Notes: generated by a model from the letters alone, not told the origin. DNA of 64,000 bases from Flavobacterium sangjuense (GCF_004797125.1 NZ_CP038810.1:2542001-2606000); one strand, 5' to 3'; shown: positions 1-9,220, numbered from the stretch's first letter. Numbers and translations are program-made.

Positions 1-445
1 TTTGAACACCAATATCTGCCTGAGTGGCGGCATTCGTTGTAGTAGTTGATACAGATTTTATCCAATAACTAAAAGTATAAGTGCTTCCAACAGTAAGTCC
101 ACATATTCCTCCGCCGGCATTAACACATTGCCAAAAAACCTGTTGACCTCCGACATTATTACCATCAATAACCATCATATTTCCAGAACCTGATGTATGA
201 TCACCTCCTGCAATAAAAAAAGCAGTATTCATTGGTTGTGGATTTGTTGTAATGGCAAAATTACCCTGAACAGTTGTTCCGGAAAATGGCATAGTAATTT
301 GGGTATATCCTGAACCAGGTATATTAAAACCACTAACTCCTCCTTGAAAATCACCATTAACTATTAAATTCTGGGCAAACCCTTGAAAAGGAAATAATAC
401 CACTATCAGTAATAATGATTTATATATAAAAGTAATTGTCTTCAT
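1..445 (-). CDS. Secreted protein with carbohydrate-binding-like N-terminus (partial)
   Basis: This open frame reads leftward from an ATG at 445 and leaves the window, so only about 148 N-terminal residues are visible. It starts with a Sec signal peptide (MKTITFIYKSLLLIVVLFPF, probable cleavage after GFAQ). The mature protein begins NLIVNGDFQGG, a start typical of CBM4/9-like jelly-roll modules in secreted Bacteroidetes proteins, followed by a beta-rich stretch with two cysteines (WQCVNAGGGICG). It is probably exported and may carry a T9SS sorting domain in its missing C-terminus. A promoter-like pair lies just upstream (505-533). The signal peptide is seen directly; the binding role is inference from the fold-like motif. 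Confidence 0.75.
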   Translation of the reverse strand, partial: MKTITFIYKSLLLIVVLFPFQGFAQNLIVNGDFQGGVSGFNIPGSGYTQITMPFSGTTVQGNFAITTNPQPMNTAFFIAGGDHTSGSGNMMVIDGNNVGGQQVFWQCVNAGGGICGLTVGSTYTFSYWIKSVSTTTTNAATQADIGVQ

Positions 446-504
446 TCTAAAAATAACTATTAAGTAGGTCTTTAATTTAGTTGGGCTTGTTTAAAAAACA
501 AAAT

Positions 505-533
505 CAAAGATATTGATTTTAACGGCACTACAA
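505..533 (-). promoter_or_regulatory. Predicted Bacteroidetes-type promoter of the secreted-protein gene
   Basis: On the minus strand a TTG (-33) is followed after 18 bp by TATCTTTG, an exact match to the TAnnTTTG -7 element. This places a transcript start about 60 bp before the ATG at 445. Confidence 0.5.
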
Positions 534-554
534 TATATATTAAAAAAAAAGCCA

Positions 555-584
555 TAAAAAAACCTCAATTAATGAGGTTTTTTT
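555..584 (-). terminator. Intrinsic terminator after proline dehydrogenase
   Basis: A-rich/T-rich flanked hairpin with stem AACCTCA/TGAGGTT lying just past the stop codon of the gene at 587. It has a T-run on the minus strand; the flanks are symmetrical, so it may also work on the plus strand. Confidence 0.8.
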
Positions 585-586
585 AT

Positions 587-1759
587 CTATTTACTATGCT
601 TTCTTCGTTGTCTTTCAGTCTTTAACATATTTAATTCCCTACTTGTCTGACCAGCAACTGAAGTATTTTCTTCTGCTCTTCTAATCAAATAAGGCATAAC
701 ATCTCTAACCGGCCCAAAAGGCAAATACTTAGCAACATTATAGCCATATTCTGCCAAATTATAACTGATATTGTCGCTCATACCATACAATTGTCCAAAC
801 CAAATTCGCTCGTCATTTTTAGAAATTCCCTTGGTCTGCATCATTTCAATCAATTTATAAGAACTTGATTCATTGTGTGTTCCGGCAAAAATGGACATCA
901 AATCTAAATTATCCATCATATATTCCATCGTTACATCATAGTTGATATCAGTGGCTTCTTTGCTTTCGCAAATTGGTGTCGGATAACCCATTTCTTCAGC
1001 GCGGGTATTCTCTTTTTCCATATACGCGCCACGAACGATTTTCATTCCAATAAAAAACCCTTCTGCTTTGGCTTGTTCATGCAATTTCTTTAAATAATCC
1101 AGTCGGTCCCAGCGATACAACTGTAGCGTATTAAAAACAATCGCTTTCTTTTTGTTATACTTTTTCATCATTTCGGTAACCAAATCATCGGCAGCATCCT
1201 GCATCCAGCTTTCTTCACCGTCAATTAATAGTGCTACATCTTTTTCATGAGCCGTTTTACATATCAAATCAAAACGAGCCACAACCCTGTCCCATTCCCT
1301 TTTTTCTTCAGCCGATAGTGGCTGCTTCTCTCCTATTTTGGTATATAAATCAAATCGCCCTAAACCTGTTGGTTTGAATACCGCAAACGGAATCGCTTTT
1401 CTTTCTTTAGCAAATTCAACTGTTTTCAATGTCATTTGCAAAGCAGCATCAAATTGTTCTTCTTCTTCTTTTCCTTCAACGGAATAATCCAAAACAGAAG
1501 AAACACCTTTGGTAAACATCTTATCAACCACCGAAAGACAATCTTCCTCAGTAGTTCCACCACAAAAATGATCAAAAACAGTAGCTCTAATCAGACTTTC
1601 AACCGGCAAGTGCGCCTTTAAAGCAAAATTAGTAACCGCAGTTCCAATTCGCACTAAAGGCTCATTATCAATCATTTTGAATAAAAAATAAGCTCTTTCT
1701 AATTCGGTATCCGTTTTAAGTGCAAAGGCAACCTGAGTGTTGTTGAAAATCTTTTCCAT
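587..1759 (-). CDS. putA: Proline dehydrogenase
   Basis: FAD-dependent proline dehydrogenase, which oxidises L-proline to pyrroline-5-carboxylate as the first step of proline catabolism, usually membrane-associated through the quinone pool. It is a monofunctional 390-residue protein without the P5C dehydrogenase half of large PutA. Visible family motifs are KIVRGAYMEKE near residues 239-249, FGQLYGMSDNIS, and the substrate-binding block YLPFGPVRDVMPYLIRRAEE near 344-363, which holds the paired arginines. The gene ends at a strong terminator. It lies 61 bp downstream of the photolyase operon but has its own -7-like box (1779-1786), so it is probably separately transcribed. Confidence 0.93.
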   Translation of the reverse strand: MEKIFNNTQVAFALKTDTELERAYFLFKMIDNEPLVRIGTAVTNFALKAHLPVESLIRATVFDHFCGGTTEEDCLSVVDKMFTKGVSSVLDYSVEGKEEEEQFDAALQMTLKTVEFAKERKAIPFAVFKPTGLGRFDLYTKIGEKQPLSAEEKREWDRVVARFDLICKTAHEKDVALLIDGEESWMQDAADDLVTEMMKKYNKKKAIVFNTLQLYRWDRLDYLKKLHEQAKAEGFFIGMKIVRGAYMEKENTRAEEMGYPTPICESKEATDINYDVTMEYMMDNLDLMSIFAGTHNESSSYKLIEMMQTKGISKNDERIWFGQLYGMSDNISYNLAEYGYNVAKYLPFGPVRDVMPYLIRRAEENTSVAGQTSRELNMLKTERQRRKHSK

Positions 1760-1778
1760 TTTGTTTGAGATAATGGCA

Positions 1779-1786
1779 CAAATATA
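1779..1786 (-). promoter_or_regulatory. Possible -7 element for proline dehydrogenase
   Basis: TATATTTG on the minus strand, matching TAnnTTTG, 20 bp before the ATG. No convincing TTG is seen at -33, so this is weak on its own. Confidence 0.35.
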
Positions 1787-1820
1787 AAAAGAGTTTTAGG
1801 AATTATTCGATTTAAAAAAA

Positions 1821-3248
1821 CTAGTTTGAGGCAGCAATTTTTTTTATCATTCCGTTAAAAATGAAAAAATGAAAAGGCAGCATACTATACCAATATAATC
1901 GGCCAAAAATGCCTCTTGGTCGAAACGTAGCAATTTGATGCAAAACATTATTTTCATCGATACGAAATTCCAACCAAGCTTCACCGGGAACTTTCATTTC
2001 AGCAAAAAGCAGTAGCCGTTTGTTTTCTTTATCAGCCAACAAAACCCTCCAAAAATCTAAAGAATCTCCGTTATACAAATCGGATGTACTGGTTCTTCCT
2101 CTACGCAAGCCAACTCCACCAAGTAATTTGTCTATGGAGCCACGCAATTGCCACATCCAATCGCCATAATACCAACCTTTATCACCACCAATTGACCAAA
2201 TGTTTTGTAAAACTTGATCCGGATTGGTAATCTTTATTGATTTACTGTCTTTCAAACAACCAAAATTTGGAACCTGGATATAATGAGATAAACTTTTTTT
2301 AAAACGGCTACTGACCAAACTGTCTTTCCAACTTGAAATCACTAAGTTTTGTTCTATTTTTTCAAATGCCAATTTAATCGCATCTATATAAGATATTGGT
2401 TTGATATCAAGCATTTTTTGAAGTCTATTGTCTTTACAAATTACTTCTACTTTCATACTATCGACTAAATTTATTGCCAGTTTATAAGATGTTGAAGTAA
2501 CAAAATACAACCAATAGGAAGACAATTTTGGGGTCATAATCGGGACTGTTATTATCCCCAATTTGATATTACGGGTTTTGGCGTACAATTGCATCATTTG
2601 TTTGTAAGTGATTACATTTGGCCCACCAATATCAAATGATTGGTTAAAGCAATCAACCCTATTTTGCACACCAAGCAAATATTGAATTACATCCCGAATA
2701 GCAATAGGCTGCGTCTTTGTCAGCACCCATTTTGGCGTAATCATTACAGGTAATTTTTCACATAAATCCCGAATTATTTCGAATGAAGAGCTTCCTGAGC
2801 CTACAATAATTCCGGCTTTTAAAACCGTTAAATTTGGTTTTCCTTGAGACAATATTTTTTCAACACTATTTCTCGAAAGCATGTGTTTGGATAAATTTGG
2901 ATCATTGACAATACCGCTTAAATAGATGACTTGTTTGACCTTCATATATTCTGAATATTGATTGAAGTTTTGAGCGGTTTTGGCTTCCATAACATCAAAA
3001 GCAGCTGTAGAACTGGACATTGAATGAATTAAAAAATAGGCAATATCAATATCAAGCGGACAGATGTCAAAATGAATATCATCTAAAAAATCAACTTCCC
3101 AAATCGTGACTAAAGACAGTATTTGCGAGTCAAATCCCATACGCATTTTATCGCGAACACAACAAACCACTTCATGTCCTTGCGCCAGTAATTCGGGTAA
3201 TAACCTTCTGCCTACATAACCATTTGCTCCTGTTAAAAGAATTTTCAT
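1821..3248 (-). CDS. NAD(P)-binding SDR-like protein with C-terminal DUF2867
   Basis: The N-terminus carries an atypical short-chain-dehydrogenase Rossmann motif (ILLTGANGYVGRRLLPEL, residues 3-20). The middle resembles NmrA/NAD-dependent epimerase folds (YLSGIVND, GGPNVITYKQM). From about residue 340 to 475 it has a DUF2867 module (WQLRGSIDKLLGGVGLRRGR, FRPRGIFGRLYWYSMLPFH). Substrate and reaction are not known. It is the last gene of the photolyase operon, 6 bp after the DASH cryptochrome. SDR/DUF2867 proteins recur beside photolyases in other bacteria (general knowledge, not checked here), suggesting a role in the light or oxidative stress response. The 475-residue length is normal for this fusion. 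Confidence 0.85.
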   Translation of the reverse strand: MKILLTGANGYVGRRLLPELLAQGHEVVCCVRDKMRMGFDSQILSLVTIWEVDFLDDIHFDICPLDIDIAYFLIHSMSSSTAAFDVMEAKTAQNFNQYSEYMKVKQVIYLSGIVNDPNLSKHMLSRNSVEKILSQGKPNLTVLKAGIIVGSGSSSFEIIRDLCEKLPVMITPKWVLTKTQPIAIRDVIQYLLGVQNRVDCFNQSFDIGGPNVITYKQMMQLYAKTRNIKLGIITVPIMTPKLSSYWLYFVTSTSYKLAINLVDSMKVEVICKDNRLQKMLDIKPISYIDAIKLAFEKIEQNLVISSWKDSLVSSRFKKSLSHYIQVPNFGCLKDSKSIKITNPDQVLQNIWSIGGDKGWYYGDWMWQLRGSIDKLLGGVGLRRGRTSTSDLYNGDSLDFWRVLLADKENKRLLLFAEMKVPGEAWLEFRIDENNVLHQIATFRPRGIFGRLYWYSMLPFHFFIFNGMIKKIAASN

Positions 3249-3254
3249 AAAACA

Positions 3255-4553
3255 TCAATCAATTACATTCAACCATAAATTTCTATACGCTTCATTCTTA
3301 TCATAATCCTGTGCTTGCTTCTCGATATTGAAATAGCGATTGCCTCTTGGATCGTTTCCAACTCCGGCTAAATACGCCCAATTTCCCCAATTACTGCACA
3401 CATCATAATCGATTAATTGCTGCTCAAAATAAGCGGCGCCATAACGCCAATCGAGTTTCAAATCGTTACACAAATAACTGGTTACATTTTGTCGGCCACG
3501 ATTGCTCATGAAACCTGTTAGCTTAAGTTCAATCATATTGGCATCAACAAAATCAACACCGGTTGCACCAGCAATCCAACTTTGCAAGACCTGAATATTA
3601 TGTTTATTTACCTTAATTCCTTTGTTTTGAATTCCGGCTAATTGAAAAAATTTGGTGCGATATTTCTTCATCATAAACCTAAAATAATCACGCCATAATA
3701 ACTCAAAAACCAGCCAGTATGTTGATTCGTTAGCTTCGTATTGCGTTTCATATTTTTTGAGTTCAAAATAGATTTCTCTTGGCGATAAGCAACCCATTGC
3801 CAGCCATGCTGAAAATTTGGAGGAATAATCAGCGCCTATCATTCCATTACGCGTTTCTTTGTATTTTGATATCGATTTTGTTTCAAAAAAATAATGCTGA
3901 ATACGCTGTAATCCTTCGGTTTCACCACCTTTAAAGTGAAGCACCGCTCTGGAATCAATTGCAATTTTACCCAAACCTAAATCATTCAAAGTTGGTAAAT
4001 TGATTTCCGCAATTTTAGGAGATTTAATTCGCAGCGGTTTTTGGAAAACAGTTCTAATCACTGCATCTTTCTCAGTCTTTTTTCTGAAATTAGTAAAAAC
4101 ATCCGGAATATCTTTTATGGAAAAAGGCAAATCTTCAGCGTGATACAACGTACTCGTGCTGAGTGTTTCGAATTCACATCGCAGTTTAAAAAGTTCAGCT
4201 TGAACTATAGCTTCGGTTTGCTTTTCCTCGTGAGCAACTTCTCTTTTGGCAAACACTTTATACGCTTTATATTCCTGAACTATTTTCGGAATTTCAACTT
4301 CTGGCTTCCCTTTTAAGATAATCAAACCTGAACCTAATTCCCGTAGATTTTTATCTAAATCGGCAACTGATTCTAATAAAAATTGCGCTCTGAAACTTCC
4401 TGTTTTTTTGAAACCGTATTCCGTGACTTTAAATTGAGCTTCATCAAAACAATAAACAGGAATAATCTCGTCGCTCTTGGCTATTGCTTTTACGAGTGTT
4501 TCATTGTCATGCAATCGCAAATCGGTTTTGAACCAAACGATACTTCTTCTCAT
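3255..4553 (-). CDS. DASH-family cryptochrome
   Basis: Flavoprotein of the CRY-DASH group, which repairs UV-induced cyclobutane dimers in single-stranded or looped DNA and may also act as a blue-light sensor. The N-terminal photolyase alpha/beta domain starts [17 protein letters not shown]. The C-terminal FAD domain contains WLAMGCLSPREIYFELKKYE, TGFMSNRGRQNVTSYLCNDL and DYDVCSNWGNWAYLAGVGND, the last being characteristic of DASH proteins. Its 432 residues are usual for bacterial members. The start overlaps the stop of the upstream FeS photolyase by 4 bp (ATGA), which implies translational coupling. Confidence 0.93.
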   Translation of the reverse strand: MRRSIVWFKTDLRLHDNETLVKAIAKSDEIIPVYCFDEAQFKVTEYGFKKTGSFRAQFLLESVADLDKNLRELGSGLIILKGKPEVEIPKIVQEYKAYKVFAKREVAHEEKQTEAIVQAELFKLRCEFETLSTSTLYHAEDLPFSIKDIPDVFTNFRKKTEKDAVIRTVFQKPLRIKSPKIAEINLPTLNDLGLGKIAIDSRAVLHFKGGETEGLQRIQHYFFETKSISKYKETRNGMIGADYSSKFSAWLAMGCLSPREIYFELKKYETQYEANESTYWLVFELLWRDYFRFMMKKYRTKFFQLAGIQNKGIKVNKHNIQVLQSWIAGATGVDFVDANMIELKLTGFMSNRGRQNVTSYLCNDLKLDWRYGAAYFEQQLIDYDVCSNWGNWAYLAGVGNDPRGNRYFNIEKQAQDYDKNEAYRNLWLNVID

Positions 4554-6091
4554 AACGCATTTATATTTTTCAGATAATAATCGGCTTGCTCTAACAAAGC
4601 ACTTTTATCTTCGGGTTTCATTTGACGCCAAACGTTATACATCATTCCGATACGAGGATTTTTTGATAATTTGTCTTCATGTTTATCGTAAAAATTCCAA
4701 TACAAGCTGTTAAACGGACATGCTTTTTCGCCAGTTTTTAGAGCCTTTTTATAGAAACAGCTTCCACAATAATGACTCATTTTATCAATATAGGAAGCCG
4801 AACTCACATACGGTTTTGTACCTACAATTCCGCCATCGGCAAACTGGCTCATGCCACGTGTGTTGGTGATTTCAACCCATTCAATAGCATCAATATAAAT
4901 CCCAAGATACCAGGCATCAACTTCATCCGGATGAACCCCGGCTAACAAGGCAAAGTTTCCGGTAATCATCAATCGCTGAATGTGATGTGCATAGGCATAA
5001 TCTAAAGATTGTGTTATGGCATCTTTTAAACAATTCATTTTAGTCTTTCCTGTCCAAAACCAATTGGGCAATTTTTCAGTGTGATTAAGGAAATTCAACG
5101 AAGCAAATTCGGGCATTTTTAACCAATAAATCCCGCGCATGTATTCGCGCCAACCTATAATTTGTCTAACAAAACCTTCGAGTTGGTTGTAATCAATTTC
5201 ATCTTTCCTTTTTTCCCATTCTTGAATCGCTCTATCGGTTACTTCTTTTGGAGAAATCATTTTAACATTCATCGAAAACGAAAGACGCGAATGGTATAAT
5301 GACCATTCATTGGGCACCATCGAGTCTTGATAAGACCCAAATAAAGGCAAACATTCCGCCACAAAAAAGTCGAGTAAAGCTAATGATTGCTCACTATTTA
5401 TGGGCCAAACGAAATTGTTTTCATCAATAGTTCCGATAGTTGAAATAGCTGTACTTTTTAGCTCTGAAACAATTTGCGTCACCTCATTATTAAAAACCAA
5501 TGGCGCAGTTGGTTTGTGATTTGCGGGCAACTTTTTTCGGTTATCACCATCATAATTCCATTGACCAGCTGTTGGTTTATCGCCTTCCATCAACATATTG
5601 TGCTTCTTTCGCATGTTGCGATAAAAGCTTTCCATCAAATACATTTTCTTTCCTTCAAAGAAGTCGCCTAATTCTTCTCTTGTACTGAAAAAATGTTCGG
5701 TATCATAAACAGAATATGGAATTGAAAGTTGATTACAATAACTTTTCAATAAACCATCTAATCGATATTCATCGGGTAATTGATATTCGAATTGAGTATA
5801 ATTTCCTTGACTCAGAATCGCATTTAAATTCTTTTCAAATGATTGCAAATTGGTTGCGTCATTTAAATGAATGTAAATTACAGAATGCTTTTTCGACTGT
5901 AATTCCGCAGCAAAAGAACGCATAGCACTAAAAAAACCAACTACTTTCTGAATGTGATGATGCACATAATCGGTTTCGGTTCTCACTTCCATCATGACAT
6001 AAGTAACCGTATCATCGACGGTTTTAAACCAAGAATGATTTATGTTTAGCTGGTCACCTAGAATTAACCTAAGAATAGCACTATTTTTCAT
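4550..6091 (-). CDS. FeS bacterial cryptochrome/(6-4) photolyase
   Basis: Member of the photolyase-related family of Agrobacterium PhrB and Rhodobacter CryB, which repair (6-4) photoproducts or act in light signalling and bind FAD, a lumazine antenna and a [4Fe-4S] cluster. Starting at the ATG at 6091 gives 513 residues beginning [16 protein letters not shown]. Cysteines at 354, 442, 445 and 458 have the same spacing (88, 3, 13) as the PhrB cluster ligands C350, C438, C441 and C454. An in-frame ATG at 6115 adds 8 residues but lies inside the DUF2256 gene and is less likely. The gene overlaps DUF2256 by 11 bp upstream and the DASH cryptochrome by 4 bp downstream. Confidence 0.93.
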   Translation of the reverse strand: MKNSAILRLILGDQLNINHSWFKTVDDTVTYVMMEVRTETDYVHHHIQKVVGFFSAMRSFAAELQSKKHSVIYIHLNDATNLQSFEKNLNAILSQGNYTQFEYQLPDEYRLDGLLKSYCNQLSIPYSVYDTEHFFSTREELGDFFEGKKMYLMESFYRNMRKKHNMLMEGDKPTAGQWNYDGDNRKKLPANHKPTAPLVFNNEVTQIVSELKSTAISTIGTIDENNFVWPINSEQSLALLDFFVAECLPLFGSYQDSMVPNEWSLYHSRLSFSMNVKMISPKEVTDRAIQEWEKRKDEIDYNQLEGFVRQIIGWREYMRGIYWLKMPEFASLNFLNHTEKLPNWFWTGKTKMNCLKDAITQSLDYAYAHHIQRLMITGNFALLAGVHPDEVDAWYLGIYIDAIEWVEITNTRGMSQFADGGIVGTKPYVSSASYIDKMSHYCGSCFYKKALKTGEKACPFNSLYWNFYDKHEDKLSKNPRIGMMYNVWRQMKPEDKSALLEQADYYLKNINAL

Positions 6092-6227
6092 TTCTATTGC
6101 CTCTGCATTTATCACTACAATATTTTACTTCATCCCAAACTTTCTCCCATTTTTTGCGCCAGGAAAAAGGTCGGTTACAAACCACGCAAATTTTGCTAGG
6201 TAAGTTTTGTTTTTTTGTTCCGCGCAT
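6081..6227 (-). CDS. DUF2256 zinc-ribbon small protein
   Basis: A 48-residue protein starting [20 protein letters not shown], with a C-x2-C pair (ICVVC) and a second pair (YCSDKC) that together form a small zinc ribbon, plus the DUF2256 signature [11 protein letters not shown] between them. It is shorter than usual annotation cut-offs. It overlaps the end of the upstream photolyase-like gene by 32 bp and the start of the FeS photolyase by 11 bp, all in different frames, so it sits in the operon as a coupled cistron. DUF2256 proteins are commonly found next to cryptochromes (family knowledge); their function is unknown. Binding of a nucleic acid or of the partner photolyase is speculation. Confidence 0.9.
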   Translation of the reverse strand: MRGTKKQNLPSKICVVCNRPFSWRKKWEKVWDEVKYCSDKCRGNRNEK

Positions 6228-7707
6228 GAGTTGTTTTATTTGAATTGGGATTCGTTACATGCTTTTTCAGAATTCGCTTTCCTTCTTCTTTGACTTCATT
6301 TGTTTTTCGAAAACTCCAGATAATATCACTTGCGTATTTTCGGGTTGCTTCAATATCAACAATTGGTACTGGGTAATCTTTTCCAATTTCACATTGATAT
6401 AATTGCTGTTCAATTAAGCTCAATTTCCAGGGTTCATGAATTAAATGAGCCGGAATATTGGCCAACTCGGGTAACCATTTTTTTATAAAAATTCCCTCGC
6501 TATCGTGTTCTTCCGAATTCTTTATTGGATTATAAATTCGAACCGTATTGATTCCGGTAACACCCGATTGCATTTGTAACTGTGGATAATGAATGCCCGG
6601 TTCATAATCTAAAAACTGCCGCGCCAAAAAATGCAACTCACGCCAATCCTGCCAAAGATTAAACACAAAAAACGACACGACCATCGCCCGCATTCTAAAA
6701 TTGAGATAACCCGTCGCGACCACACATCGCATACAAGCATCAACTATGGGAACTCCAGTTTTTCCTTGTTGCCAAGCTTGAATATAAACTTCATTTCTAG
6801 GCTTAATTATTACATCAAAAGCACTGTTAATGTTATGAAATTCCATCCGACATTCATCCTCAAACTTTTGCATAAAATGACAATGCCAATGCAATCTCGA
6901 CACAAAATTGAGCATTGCTCTTTTGTTGGAAGCTTGTTCATAAAACTGATTCGTATATTGGTAAACCATTCGCATACTGATGTTTCCGTAAGCCAAGTAA
7001 GGCGATAATCGGCTGCATCCTTTTCGGCTCAAATTAGGTTTTGAAATATGCTTGCTATAATTAACGTAGCGCTCTTTTACAAAACTGTCTAAATACCGCC
7101 AAGCCCAATATTCACCACCTTGCTGGAAGTTGTTATTGTGTGTTGTGATTTCATTACTTAGATTTTCACCTTTTAATTTGTTGTATAAATCGGAATCTAA
7201 TTTTTCAGTTTTTAGAGAATTTAAATCAATTATTTTTGGAGTAGCCCGCATTACATTTTCCCAACGTTTGTCCCAATCTTTTCTGGATTTTAATTTCCGA
7301 ATCACGCCGTGCAGTTGGAATTCCCTCCACTCGATTGCATTTTCAGCAAAGTAATTTTGCATTTCGATGTCTCTGTCAAACGTAACTTTGTTACCTATTT
7401 CCTGATGCGAAAAAATGGTTTTTACATTATACACTTTTGCAATTTCTTCGAAAACTGCTTTCACTTCATGATGAAAAAAATAGATTTTGGCTTCAACCGA
7501 ATCTAATTGGGTTTGCAAACCTTGAATCGATTCATAAACAAACCGCCAATGTCTTACATCGGAGTCATCATAAGCCATAACAGAAGGTTCGAAAAAATAA
7601 AGTAGCAAAATAGGTAAACCCGATAGTTGTGCATGAAATAAAGGTTCGTGATCGGCCAATCGCAAATCTCTTTTAAACCAAACAATATTTATGGCTTTTT
7701 TATCCAA
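6196..7707 (-). CDS. Cryptochrome/deoxyribodipyrimidine photolyase family protein
   Basis: Third photolyase paralogue of the operon, 503 residues. The N-terminal antenna domain begins [18 protein letters not shown]. The FAD domain shows [46 protein letters not shown] and a C-terminal block [17 protein letters not shown]. These are classic DNA photolyase FAD and DNA-contact motifs, but I cannot assign CPD, (6-4) or sensory subclass by eye. The C-terminus is a lysine-rich tail of about 25 residues. It lies 2 bp after the flavin reductase gene and overlaps the DUF2256 gene. It clearly differs from the DASH protein, so it is not a recent duplicate. Confidence 0.9.
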   Translation of the reverse strand: MDKKAINIVWFKRDLRLADHEPLFHAQLSGLPILLLYFFEPSVMAYDDSDVRHWRFVYESIQGLQTQLDSVEAKIYFFHHEVKAVFEEIAKVYNVKTIFSHQEIGNKVTFDRDIEMQNYFAENAIEWREFQLHGVIRKLKSRKDWDKRWENVMRATPKIIDLNSLKTEKLDSDLYNKLKGENLSNEITTHNNNFQQGGEYWAWRYLDSFVKERYVNYSKHISKPNLSRKGCSRLSPYLAYGNISMRMVYQYTNQFYEQASNKRAMLNFVSRLHWHCHFMQKFEDECRMEFHNINSAFDVIIKPRNEVYIQAWQQGKTGVPIVDACMRCVVATGYLNFRMRAMVVSFFVFNLWQDWRELHFLARQFLDYEPGIHYPQLQMQSGVTGINTVRIYNPIKNSEEHDSEGIFIKKWLPELANIPAHLIHEPWKLSLIEQQLYQCEIGKDYPVPIVDIEATRKYASDIIWSFRKTNEVKEEGKRILKKHVTNPNSNKTTHARNKKTKLT

Positions 7708-7709
7708 TG

Positions 7710-8348
7710 CTATAAAATTGATGTTAACGCTTTATCCGGTTTGGCATAACTCAATCGGTCTAATCGTTTCGTAGTGTGATAACTATCCAATCCTGAACAA
7801 GTAATCGTATCCGCTTTTTCCAAATCGATAAATCCATCGTTACCCAGACAATTTTCCGGAAAATAAACCTGAACAATTTCGCCAATAATCATAATGGTAT
7901 TATTGACTGTGATATCAATTTTTTCTCGGAATGCCATTCCAATTTGCACCAAACTTTCTTTTACAAAAGGGACTTTGAAATTATTTTTATATTCAGGTGT
8001 TAAGCCGGTTTCATCAAATTCAGAAACTCCTTTTTCATAACGTGCTGAAGTTTGATGCGCTTGTTGATAAATGGTTTCGTTGATGTGATTCAAAGTGTAA
8101 AAACCGGTTTCAAGCAGATTATTTAAAGTGTTTCGCTCTGGCGGACTTGGTCTAAAAATCAAGGCCATCAATGGTGGATTCGCGCCAATATGAATCAACG
8201 AACTAAAAACGGCAAGATTAGTTTTTCCTTCATTATCAACCGTTCCAACAAGAGCTACACTTTTAAAACCGCCTAAACTATTTATAAAATGAACACGTTC
8301 TTGTTTTTCCATCGCCATTATAGCAGCTGAAGAAATATGTTTTTGCAT
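7710..8348 (-). CDS. Flavin reductase-like split-barrel protein
   Basis: Predicted FMN-binding split-barrel protein of the flavin reductase (RutF/HpaC-like) superfamily; the block [20 protein letters not shown] and the following [18 protein letters not shown] are typical. The start chosen is the ATG at 8348 ([11 protein letters not shown]), giving 212 residues; an in-frame upstream ATG at 8405 would add 19 residues that overlap the DUF2452 gene and look non-native. It is 2 bp upstream of a photolyase gene. Photolyases need fully reduced FAD, so supplying or reducing flavin is an attractive but unproven role. Confidence 0.88.
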   Translation of the reverse strand: MQKHISSAAIMAMEKQERVHFINSLGGFKSVALVGTVDNEGKTNLAVFSSLIHIGANPPLMALIFRPSPPERNTLNNLLETGFYTLNHINETIYQQAHQTSARYEKGVSEFDETGLTPEYKNNFKVPFVKESLVQIGMAFREKIDITVNNTIMIIGEIVQVYFPENCLGNDGFIDLEKADTITCSGLDSYHTTKRLDRLSYAKPDKALTSIL

Positions 8349-8365
8349 TTTTTTTGTTTTTGTAA

Positions 8366-8785
8366 TTATTGAAAAACACTGTCTTTTTGATTCAACACAA
8401 TCCACTTCTTATCACTATTCAATTTGAAAGTGCCTATGTGTTCTTTATTCCATTCTTGCGGAGAAATTAACGACAGAAAGTTAATTCCGTCATCGCCTCT
8501 GTATAAATGATAAATTTCACCAATTACCGGTTCGAATGAAAACTTTGCATTATAAACTAATTCGTTCCATTCATACTCGTTCATTAAGTTTTGATATTGC
8601 ATTTTAAGTTCATTGAACTTATTTTCAAATTCCTTGTTAACAGTGCTAATTCCTCTGCTTTTCCAAGAAACAAGATCATCCATTTTAATAACCGGAGCAC
8701 CAACATTTGATGCATACGGCAACAGACTTGCATTGTAACCCTGTTCTTCAGAAAATGCTATATTATCAGGCATTTCTTTTTCCAT
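8366..8785 (-). CDS. DUF2452 domain protein
   Basis: A 139-residue cytoplasmic protein resembling the DUF2452 family: conserved-looking blocks are NKFNELKMQYQNLMNEYEWN (helical) and EPVIGEIYHLYRGDDGINFL followed by SLISPQEWNKEHIGTFKL. Function is unknown. It is the second gene of the photolyase operon, 11 bp after the TIGR03643 gene and 17 bp before the flavin reductase. An alternative ATG four codons in (8773) is possible. Confidence 0.82.
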   Translation of the reverse strand: MEKEMPDNIAFSEEQGYNASLLPYASNVGAPVIKMDDLVSWKSRGISTVNKEFENKFNELKMQYQNLMNEYEWNELVYNAKFSFEPVIGEIYHLYRGDDGINFLSLISPQEWNKEHIGTFKLNSDKKWIVLNQKDSVFQ

Positions 8786-8796
8786 TTTTTTTATAA

Positions 8797-9087
8797 TTAT
8801 CGTTTCGAAATCTTATTATTGGAAATCGCACGTTGCCTATTGCATTTGAATCTATCGATTCCGGTTACACGTTTTGCCAAATGCTTTGTTTTACAATTTT
8901 CAACACGCTTTCTCCAAAATTTGTAACTGCTAAATTTGAGCTCCCGTTTCATCAACGCTTTAACATCGGCTTCAGCCAGACCAAACTGAATTTTAATTGC
9001 ATCAAACGGAGTTCTGTCTTCCCAAGCCATTTCAATAATCCGGTCAATTGCGATATCGTCTAAATTTGTTTTTGCGGTTATCAACAT
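8797..9087 (-). CDS. TIGR03643 family small protein
   Basis: A 96-residue basic protein with the TIGR03643 signature: IDRIIEMAWEDRTPFDAIK, then QFGLAEADVKALMKRELK and SYKFWRKRV. The central pair of helices looks like a helix-turn-helix, which would suit a small DNA-binding protein, but no function is established. It is the first gene of the photolyase operon, next to the divergent aroB. TIGR03643 proteins co-occur with DUF2256 and cryptochromes in other genomes (family knowledge), so it could be a regulator or an accessory factor. Confidence 0.85.
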   Translation of the reverse strand: MLITAKTNLDDIAIDRIIEMAWEDRTPFDAIKIQFGLAEADVKALMKRELKFSSYKFWRKRVENCKTKHLAKRVTGIDRFKCNRQRAISNNKISKR

Positions 9088-9117
9088 TTTGTTTATTATT
9101 TTTTAAATAAAGTTAAA

Positions 9118-9125
9118 CAAATATA
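9118..9125 (-). promoter_or_regulatory. -7 element of the photolyase operon
   Basis: TATATTTG on the minus strand, an exact TAnnTTTG match, about 31 bp before the TIGR03643 start. There is no TTG at the expected -33 distance, so the promoter may need an activator or an alternative sigma factor. Confidence 0.45.
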
Positions 9126-9170
9126 AAACTTATTTGTCACTGAAAATTGAAAACCTATTAATAAAACTTA

Positions 9171-9202
9171 TTGTATTATTAGAAAAAAAATCCCTTATTT
9201 TG
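9171..9202 (+). promoter_or_regulatory. Predicted aroB promoter
   Basis: TTG at 9171, 21 bp spacer, then TTATTTTG (one mismatch to TAnnTTTG), ending 18 bp before the ATG at 9221. It lies inside the in-frame extension back to 9134 and so argues for the shorter aroB start. Confidence 0.5.
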
Positions 9203-9220
9203 CTGAATACATTTAAGACA

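Noticed and set aside
8349..8405. In-frame upstream extension of the flavin reductase
   Set aside because: Overlaps the end of the DUF2452 gene and adds a non-family sequence; the ATG at 8348 fits the family start.
9134..9220. In-frame upstream extension of aroB
   Set aside because: Adds 29 non-conserved residues and contains the likely promoter; the ATG at 9221 gives a normal-length enzyme.
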